DNA from: Akkermansia sp.
GTDB lineage: Bacteria > Verrucomicrobiota > Verrucomicrobiia > Verrucomicrobiales > Akkermansiaceae
Direction: 5' to 3'
Length of the DNA: 64,000 nt
Assembly: GCA_017435505.1 (NCBI GenBank)
Contig: JAFSEZ010000006.1
Location: forward strand, 1 to 64,000
Shown here piece after piece: positions 8,860-17,253 of this stretch. A model generated the notes under the pieces. It was not told the origin of the DNA. It made no database searches and saw only the letters and a program-made list of their open reading frames with translations. Both the position numbers and the translations under genes were made by a program. Each line of letters starts with the position of its first letter. Position 1 is the stretch's first letter.

Positions 8860-9776
8860 GCAATACAAGCATGCCGGGAGGCGAGGCCTTGACAGGTCCC
8901 CTGCTCAAAGCGGTGTCGCGGTCGTTTTTTCTGACGATTCGCTGGCTTCCGCAGGCCATGCAAGATGGGGTGGCGCTGGGGTACCTTTTGGCACGTGCCA
9001 CGGATAGTGTAGCAGATACCTCATCTGCGGATAGCGAGGAGCGAGAGCAAATACTCAGCCTCATGGGAGAAGCGGTGGCGGGGCTGTTATCTCGCGAGGC
9101 CGAAAGCGAGTTGTTGCACGCATTGGGTGGAGCTTTGGCAGAGGCGCAAAGCAACCCGGCTGAGCGCGTTTTGCTGTGCCGATTTGGCGAATGTTTACAA
9201 ATTTTACGCGCCATGCCGGAGGGGCAGGCTCGGCTTATTCGCGAGGTATTGGCTACCATCGTAGAGGGGCAGCTGTGGGATTTGCGTTATTTTCGCGAGC
9301 AATCAACAGTAACAGATGATGCTCAAACGCGGGAATACTCCTACCAAGTGGCCGGTTGCGTGGGAAAATTCTGGACGGAACTGGGATTGGAGACAATGGG
9401 AAAAGCTTTTTGTGACCCGGCTCGCAAGCAAGTGATGCTCGAAGCCGGTGTGCGATATGGTTGCGGATTGCAACTGGTCAATATATTGCGCGACTGCGCA
9501 GAAGATGCAGCCCGCGGACGCTGCTATTTGTGCAGTTCGCGTTCGGCATGGCTTGGCCGGGCAGAGCGTTACCTACGGGATGGTGTAGATTACAGTACAC
9601 GCCTGCGGGGATTCCGCTTGCGCTTTGCCAGTATGCTCCCGGCGCTAATAGGGTTGCGCACCATTCAGCTCCTGCGGCAGAGACCTGAGGGCGAGCGAGT
9701 GAAAGTGCCGCGCCGTACGGTGTATGCTTGCATGTTGCAAGCGGTGTGGCTTAGTAGCGTTCAGCGAGCTTCTTGA
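8856..9776 (+). CDS. Squalene/phytoene synthase family protein
   Basis: 306 residues of the trans-isoprenyl diphosphate head-to-head condensing family. The first aspartate-rich region is ARATDSVADT and the second is LVNILRDCAEDAARGRCYL, both matching the family. Such enzymes join two farnesyl or geranylgeranyl diphosphates to squalene-type or phytoene products for hopanoids or carotenoids; which product is made cannot be told here, and no desaturase or cyclase gene is adjacent. It starts inside the hisC stop (ATGA) and its last 26 bases overlap the 3' end of def on the other strand. Confidence 0.85.
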   Translation: MSNTSMPGGEALTGPLLKAVSRSFFLTIRWLPQAMQDGVALGYLLARATDSVADTSSADSEEREQILSLMGEAVAGLLSREAESELLHALGGALAEAQSNPAERVLLCRFGECLQILRAMPEGQARLIREVLATIVEGQLWDLRYFREQSTVTDDAQTREYSYQVAGCVGKFWTELGLETMGKAFCDPARKQVMLEAGVRYGCGLQLVNILRDCAEDAARGRCYLCSSRSAWLGRAERYLRDGVDYSTRLRGFRLRFASMLPALIGLRTIQLLRQRPEGERVKVPRRTVYACMLQAVWLSSVQRAS

Positions 9777-10308
9777 GCTTTTTCGTGAGGGTGATTTTTG
9801 CCGCAGAAGACACGCGGTCGGTGAAGAGGAAACCCTCCAGATGATCGCATTCATGCTGCAAGCAGCGTGCGAGAAGCCCATCGCAATCAATTTCCAGCAC
9901 ACTGCCGTCCAATTGGGGCAGTGTGGCTCGCACATGATCCGGGCGTGAAACGTTGGCGCGGATGTTGTGCACGCTCAGGCAGCCTTCTGTGAAGAGATAC
10001 TGCTTGCCATACGGTTCGAGGGTGGGGTTAATGAAAACGAGGGGCATGATGCTTCTCACCGGGCGGAGCTCGCCGTTGATGGTTGCCATTGCCGGTTCTG
10101 TCCCTTCTTCCTCATCTTCGGGGATGTCGATGACGACCAGACGGATGTTGCGGCCTACTTGGGGCGCAGCGAGGCCAATGCCGTTGGCCTCATACATCGT
10201 CTCAAGCATGTTTGCCACCAATTCACGCAGTTCATCATCTACTGTTTCCACAGGTGCGCTTACTGCGCGTAGTACCGGATTGCCGTATTGTGTGATGGGA
10301 AGAATCAT
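9751..10308 (-). CDS. def: Peptide deformylase
   Basis: Removes the formyl group from nascent protein N-termini. All three motifs are present: GIGLAAPQVG, EGCLSV with the metal-binding cysteine, and QHECDHLEG with the two histidines and catalytic glutamate. 185 residues, normal length. The start has no ribosome-binding site; its promoter puts the predicted transcription start at the ATG. The partner enzyme fmt lies far away at 39 kb. The 3' end overlaps the convergent squalene/phytoene synthase gene. Confidence 0.95.
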   Translation of the reverse strand: MILPITQYGNPVLRAVSAPVETVDDELRELVANMLETMYEANGIGLAAPQVGRNIRLVVIDIPEDEEEGTEPAMATINGELRPVRSIMPLVFINPTLEPYGKQYLFTEGCLSVHNIRANVSRPDHVRATLPQLDGSVLEIDCDGLLARCLQHECDHLEGFLFTDRVSSAAKITLTKKLKKLAERY

Positions 10309-10316
10309 GTGCGCTT

Positions 10317-10345
10317 ATTCTGCTTCTTTCTGCGCCGATTGTCAA
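10317..10345 (-). promoter_or_regulatory. def promoter (leaderless geometry)
   Basis: Read on the minus strand: TTGACA (10345-10340), 17 bases, CAGAAT (10322-10317), then 8 bases to the def ATG at 10308. The predicted start site coincides with the start codon. Confidence 0.6.
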
Positions 10346-10365
10346 GGTTAATAGACTGCTATGCT

Positions 10366-10507
10366 GGGCAAACGCAGATGTACCCCACCTATTTTCTTGC
10401 GCGACAGCGCCAATTTTTTTCAATGTAAAATTTGAAATATGAATTTTGCAATTGATATTCGAGCACTAGCAGCTATTTAAGCTACATCTCGCCTAAGGCG
10501 TTTGCCC
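10366..10507 (-). repeat. MITE-like repeat R1, copy 1
   Basis: A 142-bp intergenic element bounded by perfect 10-bp inverted repeats, GGGCAAACGC at 10366-10375 and GCGTTTGCCC at 10498-10507. Its reverse complement matches 47179-47314 at roughly 85-90 percent by eye, including the shared core CAAATT/CATATTTCAA and GGCGCTGTCGCGCAAGAAAA. No coding sequence is apparent. It fills the gap between def and the PNPOx-like gene. Confidence 0.75.
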
Positions 10508-10526
10508 CGGACTGCTATGCAGGAGA

Positions 10527-11015
10527 TTAAGATGCCATGAAGCCGTGTTTTCCGCACCAAGTATTGATGGTGAGTTGTATGATGAGCGTTTGATTCAGCG
10601 CGCGCTCAGCATATTGCTGCCCGGATTTCATTTCTGCGGGCGTGTACTTTGCCAACAACATGTGCAGGGCTTTCTTCTTTATATCCGGAGATTGCACTAT
10701 GCTTGCCTTTCCCTCCAATATGGCGCTTTGATAGCTGGTGGAGAAATGCCGGGCTTGCACGGTGCTTTCTCCTACAATGCAAAACGATACTTTTGAGGCA
10801 TGGCGTATACAATCGAGTTTTCTGCCCTCAGGTGCTGCGTGAAAGTAAATCTTATCCTCGCCATCCCAGGCGAAGTGCAGGGGTATGCCATAGGCTCCGC
10901 CGTCAGGACTGCACAGGGAAAGGATACCATAGATGCCGTGGGTGAGTAGTTTGCGGGCATCTTCTTCGGGCAGAGCTCGCTCGTTGCGTCGCAATGATTG
11001 AGGTGTATATTTCAT
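10527..11015 (-). CDS. Pyridoxamine 5'-phosphate oxidase-family (FMN-binding split-barrel) protein
   Basis: 162 residues with the pattern of the small flavin-binding split-barrel family that includes NimA-like and Pyridox_ox_2 proteins: an N-terminal helix (LPEEDARKLLTHGIYGILSLCSPDGGAYGIPLHFAWDG), a IYFHAAPEGRKLDCIRH strand-turn that contacts flavin phosphate in relatives, and a GKASIV strand. Members bind FMN or heme and often reduce nitro-compounds or act in stress; the substrate here is unknown. Start at 11015 (MKYTPQSLRRNERAL) fits the family; a longer frame upstream overlaps a large hairpin. Single gene between R1 and that hairpin. Confidence 0.8.
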   Translation of the reverse strand: MKYTPQSLRRNERALPEEDARKLLTHGIYGILSLCSPDGGAYGIPLHFAWDGEDKIYFHAAPEGRKLDCIRHASKVSFCIVGESTVQARHFSTSYQSAILEGKASIVQSPDIKKKALHMLLAKYTPAEMKSGQQYAERALNQTLIIQLTINTWCGKHGFMAS

Positions 11016-11041
11016 AAGGGTGATACGGGGTGGGGACGTGC

Positions 11042-11088
11042 AACGCGAAAGAACCTGCCACAATATGTGCAGCAGGTTCTTTCGCGTT
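11042..11088. terminator. Long perfect intergenic hairpin
   Basis: The 17-base arms at 11042-11058 and 11072-11088 (AACGCGAAAGAACCTGC and its complement) are perfectly paired around a 13-base loop. It lies between two leftward genes. There is no clean U-run after it, so it may be a terminator of the upstream gene or a transcript-stabilising structure. Confidence 0.6.
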
Positions 11089-11194
11089 ACTCCAGACTCA
11101 TCGGTGTGTGAGAGAATCACCGATGGTGGGGGGAGGGTATAATGGTAAATGGAATAGAGTGAGCACGATGCTCATCATCCCATACCAAGGTGGC

Positions 11195-11626
11195 TTAGCG
11201 CCAGTTGGTGCGGGAATAATCGTACTTGCTCTGGAAGCCGAGCTCCTCAGGGAATTCGGTGAAACCGGACCAAGTATTGTACTCAATAAGTCCGCTGCGA
11301 CCACAGCTGCCCTGATAGGGGGGACGATAGGTGCACTTGTAGGTGGGAGCCCAGAAAGTGACCAGCTCGTAGAAGCCGTAGCCCATGCGGGTGAAGGTAC
11401 GAGTAAAGCCTTCCACGATACCTACGGAGAAGCCGGCATTGTTGCCTTCGGCCTCATTCCAGCGAATCATGGTGACGGGCAATTCCTCAATACCAAAAAG
11501 GATATTGCTGACGGCACGGCCAAGCTTGCGAGTTGCAGTGTATTCGGAAGCAGGCGGTGCCTGGATGTCTGCGTAAACTGTGCCGAGCATCCCGAGAAGA
11601 AGTGTAGAAAGGAGTAAGCGCTTCAT
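11195..11626 (-). CDS. Exosortase system-associated protein, TIGR04073 type
   Basis: 143 residues starting MKRLLLSTLLLGMLGTVYA, a cleavable signal peptide. The mature part shows RKLGRAVSNILFGIEELPVTMIR, a Gly-rich GFSVGIVEGFTRTFTRMGYGFYELVTFWAPTY core and a Cys pair, which I recognise as the TIGR04073 family found in Verrucomicrobiota and other exosortase-bearing bacteria. Its biochemical role is unknown; it is probably in the periplasm or outer membrane. No exosortase or PEP-CTERM gene is seen nearby. The start at 11626 is chosen for the signal peptide over Met 11665. Confidence 0.82.
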   Translation of the reverse strand: MKRLLLSTLLLGMLGTVYADIQAPPASEYTATRKLGRAVSNILFGIEELPVTMIRWNEAEGNNAGFSVGIVEGFTRTFTRMGYGFYELVTFWAPTYKCTYRPPYQGSCGRSGLIEYNTWSGFTEFPEELGFQSKYDYSRTNWR

Positions 11627-11703
11627 GACAAAATCAGAAATATCACATCGCTGTGCTTCTTGCAAGCATAAAAGAGATTTTTTTGATGATTTTTTTTGAT
11701 TCT

Positions 11704-12954
11704 TCAGGCGAGAGAATCGGGCAAATCGGTATGGATTTCTTCATCTGTAAGATAGCAGCCGGGATCCGAGCCATACCAGTGGCCGTTGGCAAAGGCTGCG
11801 CGGGTGCGGAAACCGCCGCCACAGAGGTGAAAATGCTTGCATGAGGCGCAGCGACCCGATAGCTTTTTCTGGCGTTCGGCAGGGTCATCGCTACCACGCA
11901 GTTCTGCCAGTCGGGCAGCGGAGGGAGCGTGAGCTGCCTCCCATACGGTGGAGAAACGCTCCGTCTTGACATTACCGAGGGTAACACCTTGCCAGAATTG
12001 GTCGGGGTGGATATTGCCTTGTGTGTCGATGTTGGCAATGCCGCGCCCGGAACTGTTGGCACCGCCGCCATTCCACTGTAAGAGACGCAGAGTTTGCGCC
12101 GCCAGGGGGTTCCCCTCCCGCAGCTGCCGCAGAAGCAGGTAAATGCCATCGGCCGGTTGGGTCACGGTGAGCAGCTCTCGCGTTTGCCCTCCGGCGTGCC
12201 ATGCTTCCGCGCGGGCTATGAGCATATCCATGGCAGCGCGAGCTTCCTCCGGTTTCAGACTGGCAACATCGACCCCACGCCCTGTGGGTACCAAATGGTA
12301 AAAACATACGCGCTGAATGTTTTGAGATTCAATAAAGTCAAGGATTTGCTCCATGCTTTGCACGTTGTTGCGGGTGAGGGTGAGGCGCAGACCGGTTTTT
12401 TGGCCGGCATCTTCGCAGAGGCGGAAGCCACGGATAGCGCCTTCGAAGGCGCCCTTGACTCCGCGGAATTGATCGTGAATCTCCCCGATACCATCCAGAG
12501 AAATGCCCACGTAGGCGACACCGAGTTGTTTGAACAAGCGGGCATAATCGGGGGTGATGCGTGTGCCGTTGGTGGAGATGGTCACCTTGAGTCCCTTGGT
12601 TGTGGCGCGCTCAAGAATATCCGGGAGGCGGGGGTGGAGCAGGGGCTCGCCACCGGAGAGCAGCAGGGCGCTGGCTCCATAGGCTGCCAAATCATCAATC
12701 ACGGCGCAACATTGTTCCCAGGTGAGCTCGCCCGGGTATTTTTCTGCATGTGAGTCGGCATAGCAATGAATGCAGCGTAGGTTGCATGTGCGGGTGATAT
12801 TCCATACAACGATGGGTTTGCGTGCGCGAGAGGAAGCGGGGATGCATGCTGCCGTGCTTGCTTGGGCGCTGTGAATGCCGCCATGGCGCAAGCCGTAGCG
12901 CAGGTGGTCTGCCGGTTGTTCTGCTCCTGTCCAGAGACGGGTGATGTTAATCAT
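11704..12954 (-). CDS. Radical SAM/SPASM protein, AhbC/NirJ-like (didecarboxysiroheme deacetylase)
   Basis: 416 residues. The N-terminal leader (MINITRLWTGAEQPADHLRYG), the radical SAM cluster motif TRTCNLRCIHCYA and the C-terminal SPASM cysteines (CASCKHFHLCGGGFRTRAAF, then PGC) match AhbC/NirJ proteins, which remove acetate side chains from 12,18-didecarboxysiroheme. It is the downstream gene of a two-gene leftward unit, overlapping the AhbD-like gene by 8 bases. Together they would carry out the last two steps of the siroheme-dependent heme pathway. No ahbA/ahbB or siroheme synthase gene is in the window, so the assignment rests on sequence resemblance; a peptide-modifying SPASM role is the alternative. 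Confidence 0.7.
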   Translation of the reverse strand: MINITRLWTGAEQPADHLRYGLRHGGIHSAQASTAACIPASSRARKPIVVWNITRTCNLRCIHCYADSHAEKYPGELTWEQCCAVIDDLAAYGASALLLSGGEPLLHPRLPDILERATTKGLKVTISTNGTRITPDYARLFKQLGVAYVGISLDGIGEIHDQFRGVKGAFEGAIRGFRLCEDAGQKTGLRLTLTRNNVQSMEQILDFIESQNIQRVCFYHLVPTGRGVDVASLKPEEARAAMDMLIARAEAWHAGGQTRELLTVTQPADGIYLLLRQLREGNPLAAQTLRLLQWNGGGANSSGRGIANIDTQGNIHPDQFWQGVTLGNVKTERFSTVWEAAHAPSAARLAELRGSDDPAERQKKLSGRCASCKHFHLCGGGFRTRAAFANGHWYGSDPGCYLTDEEIHTDLPDSLA

Positions 12955-14020
12955 GATGAGAGGTGCTGCGCAATGCAGCCGGTATGTAGTTGCAAAGAGG
13001 TTCTTCTGCCATCATGTCGCCCATGCTGCCGTATGCGCGGGAACGGGAGCCCCCGCACACCCGCCGGTATTCGCAGTGACCGCATTTGCCGCCCAGCGCA
13101 TTATCATCTCGCAGGGTGGTGAAGATGGGGTGGTGGCGATAGAGCTCTATCAAGTTGTCCGTGCGCACATTGCCTGCGGTGAGTGGCAGGAATCCACTGG
13201 GTTGCACTTCACCTGTGTGGGAGATAAAGAGCACGCCTTTGCCATCTCTTGTGGGTATGAGGTGGCGTGGCGGTTGGCCTCCGTTTTTGGCGGCTTGCAT
13301 CAGCACGCGGCGGTAGTGGTGGCCCTCCGTTGTTTTGATGGCAAACGGCAGCTCTGCGCGCAGCTCTGCCAAGCGTTGCCACACGCTCTCCAGCTCATCT
13401 GCCGTGGGCAAATCCTGGGCTGTGGCACGCCCCGTGGGTACAAGAACAAACACGCTCCAGACATCCGGGGCAATGGTGCGCATGAGCTCAATGAATGCCT
13501 CCAGCTCCGGTAGCGTGCTGTGGGATAGCGTGGTGTTAATCTGGAGCTGAATGCCGGCCTCCTTGGCTGCTTTTGCGGCTTGTAAGGTTCGCTCAAAGGT
13601 GTGGGGAACACCGCGGAACCGATCGTGAGTCTCACGCATGGCACCATCCAAGCTCAGACTCATGCTGACCACACCGGCTTGTTTTAAGTGGGCAAAATCA
13701 GTATGCAGCAAGCGCGGTGTGGCCGCCGGACTGAGTGCAACTCGCAAGCCCTTGGATGTAGCGTGTGATATCAGGTCGAAAATATCGCTGCGCATCATGG
13801 GGTCGCCCCCGGTGAGCACGAGCATGGGCGGTGCCAGCTCCGCAATGCTGTCAATGAGTTGCAATGCCTCCTCATGAGTCAGTTCATTCGGGTGAGCCTT
13901 GGGCTGCGCAATAGCGCGGCAGTGGCGGCACGCCAGCACGCAGGCTCGCGTCACTTCCCAAAACAAAATGAAGGGACGCTCAGAAAAATCAATCTGCGAG
14001 AATGAGGGGTGTGCTGCCAC
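12947..14020 (-). CDS. Radical SAM/SPASM protein, AhbD-like (heme synthase, TIGR04053-like)
   Basis: 357 residues. Cluster motif EVTRACVLACRHCRA (CxxxCxxC), GGDPMMRSDIFDL for SAM binding, and a C-terminal SPASM set (CGHCEYRRVCGGSRSRAY, then PLC). The wording of the barrel (LVLTGGDP, KGLRVALSPAATPRLL) is that of AhbD and the TIGR04053 group, which oxidatively decarboxylate iron-coproporphyrin III to heme b. First gene of the unit; its stop lies inside the start of the AhbC-like gene, which suggests coupled translation. About 170 bases separate it from the divergently transcribed carboxynorspermidine synthase. Confidence 0.7.
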   Translation of the reverse strand: MAAHPSFSQIDFSERPFILFWEVTRACVLACRHCRAIAQPKAHPNELTHEEALQLIDSIAELAPPMLVLTGGDPMMRSDIFDLISHATSKGLRVALSPAATPRLLHTDFAHLKQAGVVSMSLSLDGAMRETHDRFRGVPHTFERTLQAAKAAKEAGIQLQINTTLSHSTLPELEAFIELMRTIAPDVWSVFVLVPTGRATAQDLPTADELESVWQRLAELRAELPFAIKTTEGHHYRRVLMQAAKNGGQPPRHLIPTRDGKGVLFISHTGEVQPSGFLPLTAGNVRTDNLIELYRHHPIFTTLRDDNALGGKCGHCEYRRVCGGSRSRAYGSMGDMMAEEPLCNYIPAALRSTSHHD

Positions 14021-14188
14021 GGCGGGTTCATTCTACACACTCGCCATCCGCTTGGCAAGCCCAAGTTACTGCGCTGACGCGCGATGCAACGTTGAGAAAT
14101 ACCCTGCGTGGTGTTTAGATTCAATTTACGTTCACTTGTGGCTTTTTCCTTGACTTGGAAAGGAAACTCGTGCATGCTCACGCGCGCA

Positions 14189-15412
14189 ATGAACACAGTA
14201 CTCATAATCGGAGCCGGTGGTGTGGGGCACGTAGTGGCCCACAAGTGCGCCCAGATGGCAGATGTATACAAGAACATCCATCTGGCTTCCCGAACCAAAG
14301 CCAAGTGTGATGCCATTGCGGCAGATGTATTGGCACGCGAGGGTGTGGCGATTACGACGCACGCGGTGGATGCCGATGATGTGGCAGCCACAGTGGCTTT
14401 GATTCGTGAGGTGAAGCCGGACTTGGTGCTCAATGTAGCTTTGCCGTATCAGGATTTGCCCCTCATGGATGCGTGTTTGGAAGCAGGTGTGAATTATCTG
14501 GACACAGCCAACTACGAGCCGCGCGATGTAGCGAAGTTTGAGTACAAGTGGCAATGGGCCTATCAGGATAAGTTCCGCGAGGCCGGGCTCTATGCTCTGC
14601 TGGGTTCCGGGTTCGACCCGGGCGTGACCAACGTGTACACCGCTTGGGCGCTCAAGCACCATTTCGATGAAATTGAATACTTGGACATCATTGATGTGAA
14701 CGGCGGCGACCATGGCCAGGCTTTTGCAACGAATTTCAACCCGGAAATCAACATCCGAGAGGTGTCGGCACCCTGCCGCCACTGGGAGAACGGCGATTTC
14801 CAAGAGACAGGTGCTATGAGCAAGCACCAGCCCTTTGCCTGCCCCGAAGGCGTGGGTACCTATGAGATTTATCGCATGTATCATGAGGAGATGGAATCCT
14901 TGGTGAAGCATATCCCCACCATCAAGCGGGCTCAGTTCTGGATGAGTTTCTCCCCGAACTACATCAACCACCTCACCGTGCTCAAGAACGTGGGGATGAC
15001 CCGCATTGATCCGGTGATGTACAATGGTGTGGAGATTGTGCCGCTGCAATTCCTGAAAGCCGTGTTGCCCGACCCCGGCGATTTGGGCAAGACCACTCAT
15101 GGCCGCACCTGCATCGGCTGCGTTATCCAAGGTAAGAAAGACGGTAAGTATAAAGCGGTCTACATTTACAACATCTGCGACCACGAGGAATGCTTCAAGG
15201 AGGTGGGTTCACAGGCCATTTCCTATACTACCGGTGTGCCGGCGGCCATTGGCGGACGCATGATTCTCTCCGGTACGTGGAGTGGAGCAGGCGTGTTCAA
15301 TATGGAACAGAACGACCCCGACCCCTTCATGGAGGCACTCAACAAGTATGGCCTGCCGTGGAACTGCATCGAGCTGACACAGGAACAGGCAGAAAGCCTC
15401 CACGTGCTCTGA
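14189..15412 (+). CDS. Carboxynorspermidine synthase (saccharopine dehydrogenase family)
   Basis: 407 residues. Reductively couples aspartate semialdehyde with a diamine to make carboxy(nor)spermidine in the alternative polyamine pathway. Seen: dinucleotide-binding MNTVLIIGAGGVGHVVAHKCA, NVALPYQDLPLMDACLEAGVNYLDTANYE, GSGFDPGVTNVY and IDVNGGDHG, all typical of this subgroup of saccharopine dehydrogenase-like proteins rather than of lysine catabolic enzymes. The start at 14189 places the glycine loop at the N-terminus; upstream in-frame Mets at 14108 and 14174 are not supported. The decarboxylase partner is not in the window. Confidence 0.88.
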   Translation: MNTVLIIGAGGVGHVVAHKCAQMADVYKNIHLASRTKAKCDAIAADVLAREGVAITTHAVDADDVAATVALIREVKPDLVLNVALPYQDLPLMDACLEAGVNYLDTANYEPRDVAKFEYKWQWAYQDKFREAGLYALLGSGFDPGVTNVYTAWALKHHFDEIEYLDIIDVNGGDHGQAFATNFNPEINIREVSAPCRHWENGDFQETGAMSKHQPFACPEGVGTYEIYRMYHEEMESLVKHIPTIKRAQFWMSFSPNYINHLTVLKNVGMTRIDPVMYNGVEIVPLQFLKAVLPDPGDLGKTTHGRTCIGCVIQGKKDGKYKAVYIYNICDHEECFKEVGSQAISYTTGVPAAIGGRMILSGTWSGAGVFNMEQNDPDPFMEALNKYGLPWNCIELTQEQAESLHVL

Positions 15413-15461
15413 TGCACATCGGCATCAGGAGCCGGGTTTAAGCATATAATAGGCTATCGTC

Positions 15462-16640
15462 ATGGTACACTGGGATGTTACATTCGGGCTCATGGCGATA
15501 GCCTTTGTGCTGCCTTTTTGTTTTCTGTGGTTCAAACTGGATGCCATGCGGCGCCATGCGCACAACTGCCACACGGAGTTGGAGCGCTTGCGCTATGAAA
15601 GCCGCACGCTTGAGGAGCACGTGCGCAAGGATAAAAACCTATTTCTGGAGGCTTTGGGTGTACCATTCCTGTTGGTGCGTTCATCCGGCCGTATGGTGAT
15701 GTGCAACCACCAAGCGGGGATGCTGCTGGGGGTGGATGTGAATCGGAGCGTGAATCTGCTTCGCGTGCTGGCAGAGGAATCCCCCTTCCGCAAAGTGGTA
15801 GCCGACGCTGTAAACGCCCAAGGGCAAATGCAGCATTCATTGCAAGCGGAACTGGGGGGAGAGTTGCGCGTGTACCGTGCTATTTCCACCCCACTGGGCA
15901 ATGCGGACCGGCACATCGGCATCGTGTTCCATGATGTGACGGAAGAACACCGCACCCAAGTGATTCGCCGTGATTTTGTGGCCAATGCTTCGCACGAGCT
16001 GCGCACCCCGCTTACCATCATTCGCGGGTATTTAGAAAACCTGCTGGAGGATGATGCCGCTGCGGCAAATGAGGAGATGCGCACGCGCGCGCTCAACCTC
16101 ATGAAGAAGCACGCAGACCGTATTGTCCGCTTGGTGGAAGACATGCTTGCTCTTTCCAAATTAGAGAATGCGGAAGCCAACTACCTGAGCATGAAAGAAT
16201 TTGATTTAGCTCAGGTAGTAGATGATGTGCGTTTGCGCCTGGAGGGGCTTATGACCCGCCAGCACGCCATGCTGCATTTGGATATTGAGCCCCGGCCTTT
16301 CATGATGACGGGGGATAAGTTCTACTGGTCGCAAATTCTGTTCAACCTGATGGAAAATGCACTGAAGAACAATCCGGAGCGAACCATCAATCTGCATGTG
16401 AGTGCGCAGAAAGAGCCGCAGGGTGCGTGTACCATCTGCGTGCAGGATGATGGGGTGGGCATAGCTTCGGAGTCACTGCCGTTTATCTTCAATCGTTTTT
16501 ACCGGGCAGATGTCACGGGGCGTATCAAAGGTACGGGGCTTGGGCTGTCTATTGTTAAGCATGCGGTCGAGGCTCATGGCGGTAGTATCAGGGCAGAGAG
16601 TACTCTCGGCGTTTGCACTCGCTTCATCATCCGCATGTGA
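15462..16640 (+). CDS. PhoR-like sensor histidine kinase (orphan)
   Basis: 392 residues: one N-terminal membrane helix (MAIAFVLPFCFLWF), a short coiled segment, a PAS domain (about 60-165), the dimerisation/phosphoacceptor box FVANASHELRTPLTIIRGYLENL with the phosphorylated His near residue 178, and a C-terminal ATPase domain with N box (NLMENALKNN), G1 (DDGVGI), F (FNRFYR) and G2 (GTGLGLSIVKH). The layout is that of PhoR. No response regulator gene is adjacent, so partner and signal are unknown. It starts 49 bases after the preceding gene. Confidence 0.9.
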   Translation: MVHWDVTFGLMAIAFVLPFCFLWFKLDAMRRHAHNCHTELERLRYESRTLEEHVRKDKNLFLEALGVPFLLVRSSGRMVMCNHQAGMLLGVDVNRSVNLLRVLAEESPFRKVVADAVNAQGQMQHSLQAELGGELRVYRAISTPLGNADRHIGIVFHDVTEEHRTQVIRRDFVANASHELRTPLTIIRGYLENLLEDDAAAANEEMRTRALNLMKKHADRIVRLVEDMLALSKLENAEANYLSMKEFDLAQVVDDVRLRLEGLMTRQHAMLHLDIEPRPFMMTGDKFYWSQILFNLMENALKNNPERTINLHVSAQKEPQGACTICVQDDGVGIASESLPFIFNRFYRADVTGRIKGTGLGLSIVKHAVEAHGGSIRAESTLGVCTRFIIRM

Positions 16641-16694
16641 TTCTTCGTTTTTGAATATTGCTATCCCACAGCAGCTCATTGTAGGATTCTAACA

Positions 16695-16790
16695 CCAGGT
16701 AAGGTATTGGTATATCCACATGCTTCTAGGTATTCCTGAAAAATAAGGCTTAGAACCCGGTTTCTACCCCGGCATCGCTTTTCCGGCTCC
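16695..16790 (-). repeat. Dispersed repeat R3, copy 1
   Basis: About 96 bp whose reverse complement matches 59949-60047 at about 85 percent by eye, from GGAGCCGGAAAA through ACCGGGTTCTAA and CCTTATTTTTC to ACACCTTACC-like sequence. It lies between the histidine kinase gene and rpsU and encodes nothing recognisable. Confidence 0.75.
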
Positions 16791-16813
16791 GCGTAGAGGG
16801 ATAAAACAAAGCG

Positions 16814-16845
16814 CAACGGGCAGCTCCTTTCGGAACTGCCCGTTG
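16814..16845 (-). terminator. rpsU terminator
   Basis: CAACGGGCAG (16814-16823) pairs with CTGCCCGTTG (16836-16845). On the minus strand a T-rich tract (TTTGTTTT) follows, as expected for the end of the rpsU transcript. Confidence 0.8.
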
Positions 16846-16873
16846 ATTCAAAAACTTCCCGAACGCTCAGGAA

Positions 16874-17113
16874 TTATGCCTCCACAGCGGGAGTCACAGC
16901 AGCTGCGGGGATTTCTTCCTTGTTGGTGAAACGCCACTTCACTTTGTTGCGCTTGCTGGCAGAGCGAGCCTTGCGGCGCTTCTCGTCCATGGGGCTTTCA
17001 AAAGCACGGCGACGGCGCATTTCTTCGAGGATACCTTCAGTATCCAGCTTGGTCTTCAGACGCTTGAGGGCGCGATCGATCGGTTCTCCTTTACGTACGG
17101 TGACGGAACGCAT
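16874..17113 (-). CDS. rpsU: 30S ribosomal protein S21
   Basis: 79 residues starting MRSVTVRKGEPIDRALKRLKTKLDTEGILEEMRRRRAFESP, the conserved S21 sequence, followed by a basic stretch and a nonconserved Ala/Val-rich tail. S21 sits next to the anti-Shine-Dalgarno end of 16S rRNA. The start at 17113 is set by homology; the open frame continues further upstream without similarity. It has its own promoter and terminator. Confidence 0.95.
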   Translation of the reverse strand: MRSVTVRKGEPIDRALKRLKTKLDTEGILEEMRRRRAFESPMDEKRRKARSASKRNKVKWRFTNKEEIPAAAVTPAVEA

Positions 17114-17158
17114 GATAGATATGGTTGTTGTTAATAAATTGTCCGGGAACGGGCAGGG

Positions 17159-17187
17159 AAGATACCCTATTCGGGGGCGTCTGTCAA
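17159..17187 (-). promoter_or_regulatory. rpsU promoter
   Basis: On the minus strand TTGACA (17187-17182), 17 bases, TATCTT (17164-17159), about 45 bases before the rpsU start. Confidence 0.65.
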
Positions 17188-17253
17188 GGATTTTATCACT
17201 CAAATTGCAAAAAAATGTCTTCTTGCATCATATCAGGGGGCGAATAGGTGATG

